64,000 nucleotides of DNA from assembly GCA_963169645.1 (NCBI GenBank), contig CAUJCO010000006.1, positions 1 through 64,000 of the forward strand, given 5' to 3'. Shown piece after piece: positions 61,209-64,000 of this stretch. Every line of letters starts with the position of its first letter. Position 1 is the stretch's first letter. Under the pieces are notes generated by a model that was given only the letters and a program-made list of their open reading frames with translations, made no database searches and was not told the origin of the DNA. The DNA is from Bacteroidota bacterium. GTDB taxonomy: Bacteria > Bacteroidota > Bacteroidia > Chitinophagales > JADIYW01. The position numbers and the translations under genes are program-made.

Positions 61209-62561
61209 CTATTTTATTGCAAAACCTTCAAAAACAATTAACACTTTTGGTTCTGAAAATTCAGGTTTATTTATTGATAATTTTAGTTTATTATCAATTA
61301 TCTCATAGTAATTTACATTTTTCAACTGCTCAAATAATAGTTCAGTACTTGAGTCACACTTTTTAAAAGAGATGGTGCGAGATTCATAAATGAATTTATT
61401 TTTCTGATAAGACCTTAGCTTGTCGTCATAACTTCCACATGGAGTTTTAATGTTAATTTTATCAAGTGAAATATCTGTGGTAATTGAATACGATGTGCCT
61501 GTCAAATCATTTATTGGTATTAGTGAATCCGTTTGAAATAGATACCTCAAACGCCATATAGCACTATCAAGCGAGGTTGCATTAAAAACCGGATAATAAT
61601 TTGTAGCCGTTGCATCTATTATTTCTTCTACTTCATAAACTGGTTCTGCTGTTATCTTACTATTTTCTATTTTTTCTTCTGTTAATATTTTATTTATTAT
61701 GTGCGGTGGAATAGCAGGATATTGTTTTATTTCAGGTTTGCTTACACTTGTTGGCGTCTCACTAAGTACATTCAATAATATAAAATCATTACCTTCTTTT
61801 ATTACTTCTAATATATAGGTTGCGCCTTCATAAAATGTAAATCTGTAAATATTATTGTAAAACCTTCTAAAGTTATTTTCACCTAATAATTTTATACTAA
61901 TGCTACCGTCATCTTCAATCCACTGATCTATAAATAAAATAGTATTATTTGTTTGAATTACTTTTCCGTTTGGTAATTCATAAACGTATAGTTCTTTGCC
62001 ATTATTTACTGGGTTATTAACAGATGTATTATTTACTATAACCGGAGCTGGTTTTATCTGCTTATATAATACAAAACGTTCTACTTCTATCTTATATTGA
62101 GGGTGTATATATGTTTCAACTCTTACCTGTAATTTATATTCAGTATTTGGTAATAATTGAATGCCAACAATAGCTGTATCACCAAGAGATTCAACTTCTG
62201 TACTTCCAGTATATTGAAAATTAATTTTCGTATTATCTTCAAAAGGGAAAATGGTAATTTCTTTTACTCCTTGAGGCAAAATTGTTCGAGGTGCTTGAGT
62301 TACTGAAGGTATTTTAACAGTTGTAGTATTTGATTTTACTGGATTTGGTTGGCTTTTGGGTTCTTTAACTGGTTGTTGTGGTTGAATAATTGGTTGTTGT
62401 TTAATTACTTTTGCTTCTTTTTCTTTTGTAATATCAAGAGGTGGCTGTGCCAAAGAGTTTAATGTAAATAATAAAAGAATACATATTGCATATCGATGAA
62501 ACAATATAATTCGATTATTGATTTTTGTAGATAAAAGAATATTTAGTGTAGTATTATTCAT
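61209..62561 (-). CDS. Secreted/anchored protein with DUF4377-like modules and C-terminal META(HslJ)-like domain
   Basis: NIYRFTFYEGATYILEVIKEGNDFILLNVLSE and LLPNTEYKLQVRVETYIHPQYKIEVERFVLYKQ; C-term KTPCGSYDDKLRSYQKNKFIYESRTISFKKCDSSTELLFEQLKNVNYYEIIDNKLKLSI. Confidence 0.5.
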   Translation of the reverse strand: MNNTTLNILLSTKINNRIILFHRYAICILLLFTLNSLAQPPLDITKEKEAKVIKQQPIIQPQQPVKEPKSQPNPVKSNTTTVKIPSVTQAPRTILPQGVKEITIFPFEDNTKINFQYTGSTEVESLGDTAIVGIQLLPNTEYKLQVRVETYIHPQYKIEVERFVLYKQIKPAPVIVNNTSVNNPVNNGKELYVYELPNGKVIQTNNTILFIDQWIEDDGSISIKLLGENNFRRFYNNIYRFTFYEGATYILEVIKEGNDFILLNVLSETPTSVSKPEIKQYPAIPPHIINKILTEEKIENSKITAEPVYEVEEIIDATATNYYPVFNATSLDSAIWRLRYLFQTDSLIPINDLTGTSYSITTDISLDKINIKTPCGSYDDKLRSYQKNKFIYESRTISFKKCDSSTELLFEQLKNVNYYEIIDNKLKLSINKPEFSEPKVLIVFEGFAIK

Positions 62562-62591
62562 AATTACTTTCTATTTTGATATTATATTTCC

Positions 62592-62984
62592 TTATTTTTT
62601 TTGGTATCTGGCATCTGAAGTTGCATTTACATTATCTAAAACATACCGATAGGTTGTTATTTGTTCTGATTTAATTTCAGAATATATTCTTACCTGTAAC
62701 GTATAAGTATTACCCTTTGTGTAAATAAAACCCTCAATATTTCCTTCAAAAACTTCATATTCTCGTAAGTCTCTTTTTTTTACAAAAAGACATTCTCCGG
62801 ATGGGCAAGTCTTTGTTTCTAAACTAATACGCCATAATTCTACGTAATAATCTTGTTTTTTAGTATCAGTTTTTTTAACTGGCTTCTTTTTATTAGAAGA
62901 TGGTGAAGAAGTTTCTTTCTTTTTAATTGAAGATTCTTGTTTAATATTTTTAACAGGTGGTTGTGACCATAATAGTAATGGCAC
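62592..62984 (-). CDS. DUF4377-like protein
   Basis: YVELWRISLETKTCPSGECLFVKKRDLREYEVFEGNIEGFIYTKGNTYTLQVRIYSEIKSEQITTYRYVLDNV. Confidence 0.55.
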   Translation of the reverse strand: MPLLLWSQPPVKNIKQESSIKKKETSSPSSNKKKPVKKTDTKKQDYYVELWRISLETKTCPSGECLFVKKRDLREYEVFEGNIEGFIYTKGNTYTLQVRIYSEIKSEQITTYRYVLDNVNATSDARYQKK

Positions 62985-63031
62985 AATAAATGTAAATAAG
63001 AATAATATTCTCGATAGTTACATATTCTCTT

Positions 63032-63553
63032 TTATTTTGACACTACAGTTTCCTGAACATTAAGCGGAACATAGGTAAATTCTACATTTTTCACTAAATT
63101 GTTTTTAGAACTAATCGAAATATAATCACCTTGCGGTATTTCCTTAGTATCATCTTCACCGACCTTGTAAGATGCCCAAGGACAATCGGGACAAGTTTTT
63201 AGCTGAATTTCTTCTCCTTTTGTATTGATAAATATTTTACAATCTTTTAAAGGTCTGAATGCATACTCATTGGCTTCATTATATACTATAGGATTATTAT
63301 ACACAATATGCTGAGTGGTTATTGATACCAAACCTTGTTCATTATATTTCATTCCTAAAAAATAAGTGGGTTCATTTTTGTTTCCATCGTTCAATTTTAA
63401 TGCCACATTATAAACTATACAGTCATCTATTTCAGATTTTCCAATTATCCTACAATCTGGAATTTGAGTAGATTGAATGGGTGTTTCCCAATAAAATAGT
63501 TTCTTGTCTATTAAATCTGCTTTTAGCTGCTCAGGCTTTAAATCAGATTGCAA
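63032..63553 (-). CDS. Hypothetical protein, probably 5'-truncated
   Basis: Only a TTG start, in-frame TGA 15 nt upstream, no signal peptide; coding-like composition. Confidence 0.5.
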   Translation of the reverse strand: MQSDLKPEQLKADLIDKKLFYWETPIQSTQIPDCRIIGKSEIDDCIVYNVALKLNDGNKNEPTYFLGMKYNEQGLVSITTQHIVYNNPIVYNEANEYAFRPLKDCKIFINTKGEEIQLKTCPDCPWASYKVGEDDTKEIPQGDYISISSKNNLVKNVEFTYVPLNVQETVVSK

Positions 63554-63555
63554 AG

Positions 63556-63984
63556 AAGAAACATGATTTCAAAGATGATTCTTTAGGTGAAATTCCAGGT
63601 GCTTATGGTCCTTATTTTATACGCTTAGATGTACCGGGACAAAAAGGCATAGGTATTCATGGTACACATGATAATAATTCATTAGGTACGCGCGCATCGG
63701 AAGGATGCATTCGTTTAAAAAATGAAGATTTAGAAGCATTGGTAAAAAGAATAAATACCACAAGTATTGTTATTATCACTCCAGGACAACAAGACGTAAA
63801 TGTAAACAACGATACAATAAAAATAAAAGAAGTTAAAAAAGAAACCATTGTAAGAAAAGATGCCTCAGTCAAGGTTAAGTCAAACACTACTGAAAAGAAT
63901 AAACAGAATACAATGTCTGTAAATGGTATTAATACACTAATTCCAAAAAATATTAAACCCAAACAAACGCCTAAATCAAAATAG
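63556..63984 (+). pseudogene. L,D-transpeptidase (YkuD) C-terminal catalytic fragment, N-terminus missing
   Basis: HDFKDDSLGEIPGAYGPYFIRLDVPGQKGIGIHGTHDNNSLGTRASEGCIRLKNEDLEALVKRI (HGTH...SxGCIRL); upstream part of ORF 63481-63984 is antisense to the neighbouring gene. Confidence 0.7.
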
Positions 63985-64000
63985 AATGACTATTTGGAGA

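Overview
AT-rich Bacteroidota chromosomal window. The core is conserved: groESL, dnaK, rsmG, a long Alternative Complex III (actABCDEF) plus aa3-type cytochrome oxidase operon with ctaB and SCO, aroA, rocD, rsmI, an inositol monophosphatase, a 3-hydroxyacyl-CoA dehydrogenase, aroE, proline dehydrogenase, dapA and a LytS/LytTR pair. There are several T9SS-sorted surface proteins, one split by an apparent 1-nt frameshift. REP-like palindrome arrays (8.1-8.8 kb and 11.6-11.85 kb) flank the frameshifted gene. The accessory part begins at tRNA-Asp(GTC) near 57.97 kb. It holds a nuclease, a 267-aa uncharacterised protein, and two unlisted overlapping micro-ORFs of 48 and 42 aa. These micro-ORFs carry three copies of an R-A-K-R-x-G-R-N-P-x-T-G-A motif resembling the DNA-intercalating arm tip of HU/IHF, with no HU body. 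A ~1.4 kb non-coding region rich in inverted and direct repeats follows, then DUF4377/META-like proteins and a head-to-head junction of two apparently 5'-truncated genes. The 58.7-59.83 kb transcription unit (267-aa protein, two HU-arm micropeptides, terminator) is my best candidate for something undescribed. All family names come from recognised motifs; no database search was run.
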